From NCBI GenBank assembly GCA_946410535.1, contig CAMKAR010000139.1:1-6145 (forward strand): DNA of 6,145 nucleotides, in the 5' to 3' direction. Made by a program: the position numbers and the translations under genes. The notes beneath the pieces are model-generated. The model had not been told where the DNA came from. It saw nothing but the letters and a program-made list of their open reading frames with translations, and searched no databases. Below are positions 6,132 to 6,145 of the stretch, piece by piece; position 1 is the stretch's first letter; the number at the start of each line of letters is the position of its first letter. Source of the stretch: an uncultured Bacteroidales bacterium (GTDB lineage Bacteria > Bacteroidota > Bacteroidia > Bacteroidales > F082).

Positions 6132-6145
6132 GAAGTAGTTGTTTT

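Overview
The window looks like chromosomal DNA from a member of the Bacteroidota, probably order Bacteroidales. The case rests on four things: promoter -7 boxes of the TAnnTTTG type in front of two genes, no strong Shine-Dalgarno sequences at the starts, a type IX secretion (T9SS) C-terminal sorting domain, and families typical of the phylum (DUF4476, a lipid-anchored mammalian-like glutaminyl cyclase, a PNGase F relative). Genus cannot be set from this sequence alone. No rRNA, tRNA, CRISPR array, insertion sequence or phage gene is visible.

Layout, left to right. (1) 24-821 (+) is an AT-rich gene for a lipoprotein of unknown function with an H-x4-C and a CxxC motif. Its base composition differs strongly from everything downstream, so it is probably an accessory or acquired gene; an imperfect terminator hairpin follows it. 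(2) 822-1073 is a short gene-free stretch. Its first ~75 bases share the AT-rich character. The rest is GC-richer and holds a minus-strand open frame that may be the tail of a lost gene, then a promoter. (3) 1074-2081 (+) encodes an M28-family glutaminyl cyclase lipoprotein. (4) 2171-2629 (+) encodes a small outer-membrane beta-barrel protein with its own promoter, followed by a strong, probably bidirectional terminator. (5) On the minus strand, 6131-3534 encodes an 865-residue secreted multidomain protein carrying a PNGase F-type N-glycan amidase module and a T9SS sorting domain. A 66-base gap containing a perfect 30-bp palindrome separates it from (6) 3467-2700, a DUF4476 protein with a signal peptide.

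All five proteins appear to be exported. The three predicted signal peptidase I substrates (beta-barrel, DUF4476 protein, PNGase-like protein) are each predicted to begin with glutamine after cleavage (A|Q). This is the pattern called the Bacteroidetes Q-rule, and the enzyme that would cyclise such N-termini to pyroglutamate, glutaminyl cyclase, is encoded in the same window. The PNGase-like protein would act outside the cell on N-glycoproteins, releasing glycans from asparagine. Nothing here shows a full polysaccharide-utilisation locus (no SusC/SusD or glycoside hydrolase), although the window ends only 14 bases upstream of the PNGase-like gene.
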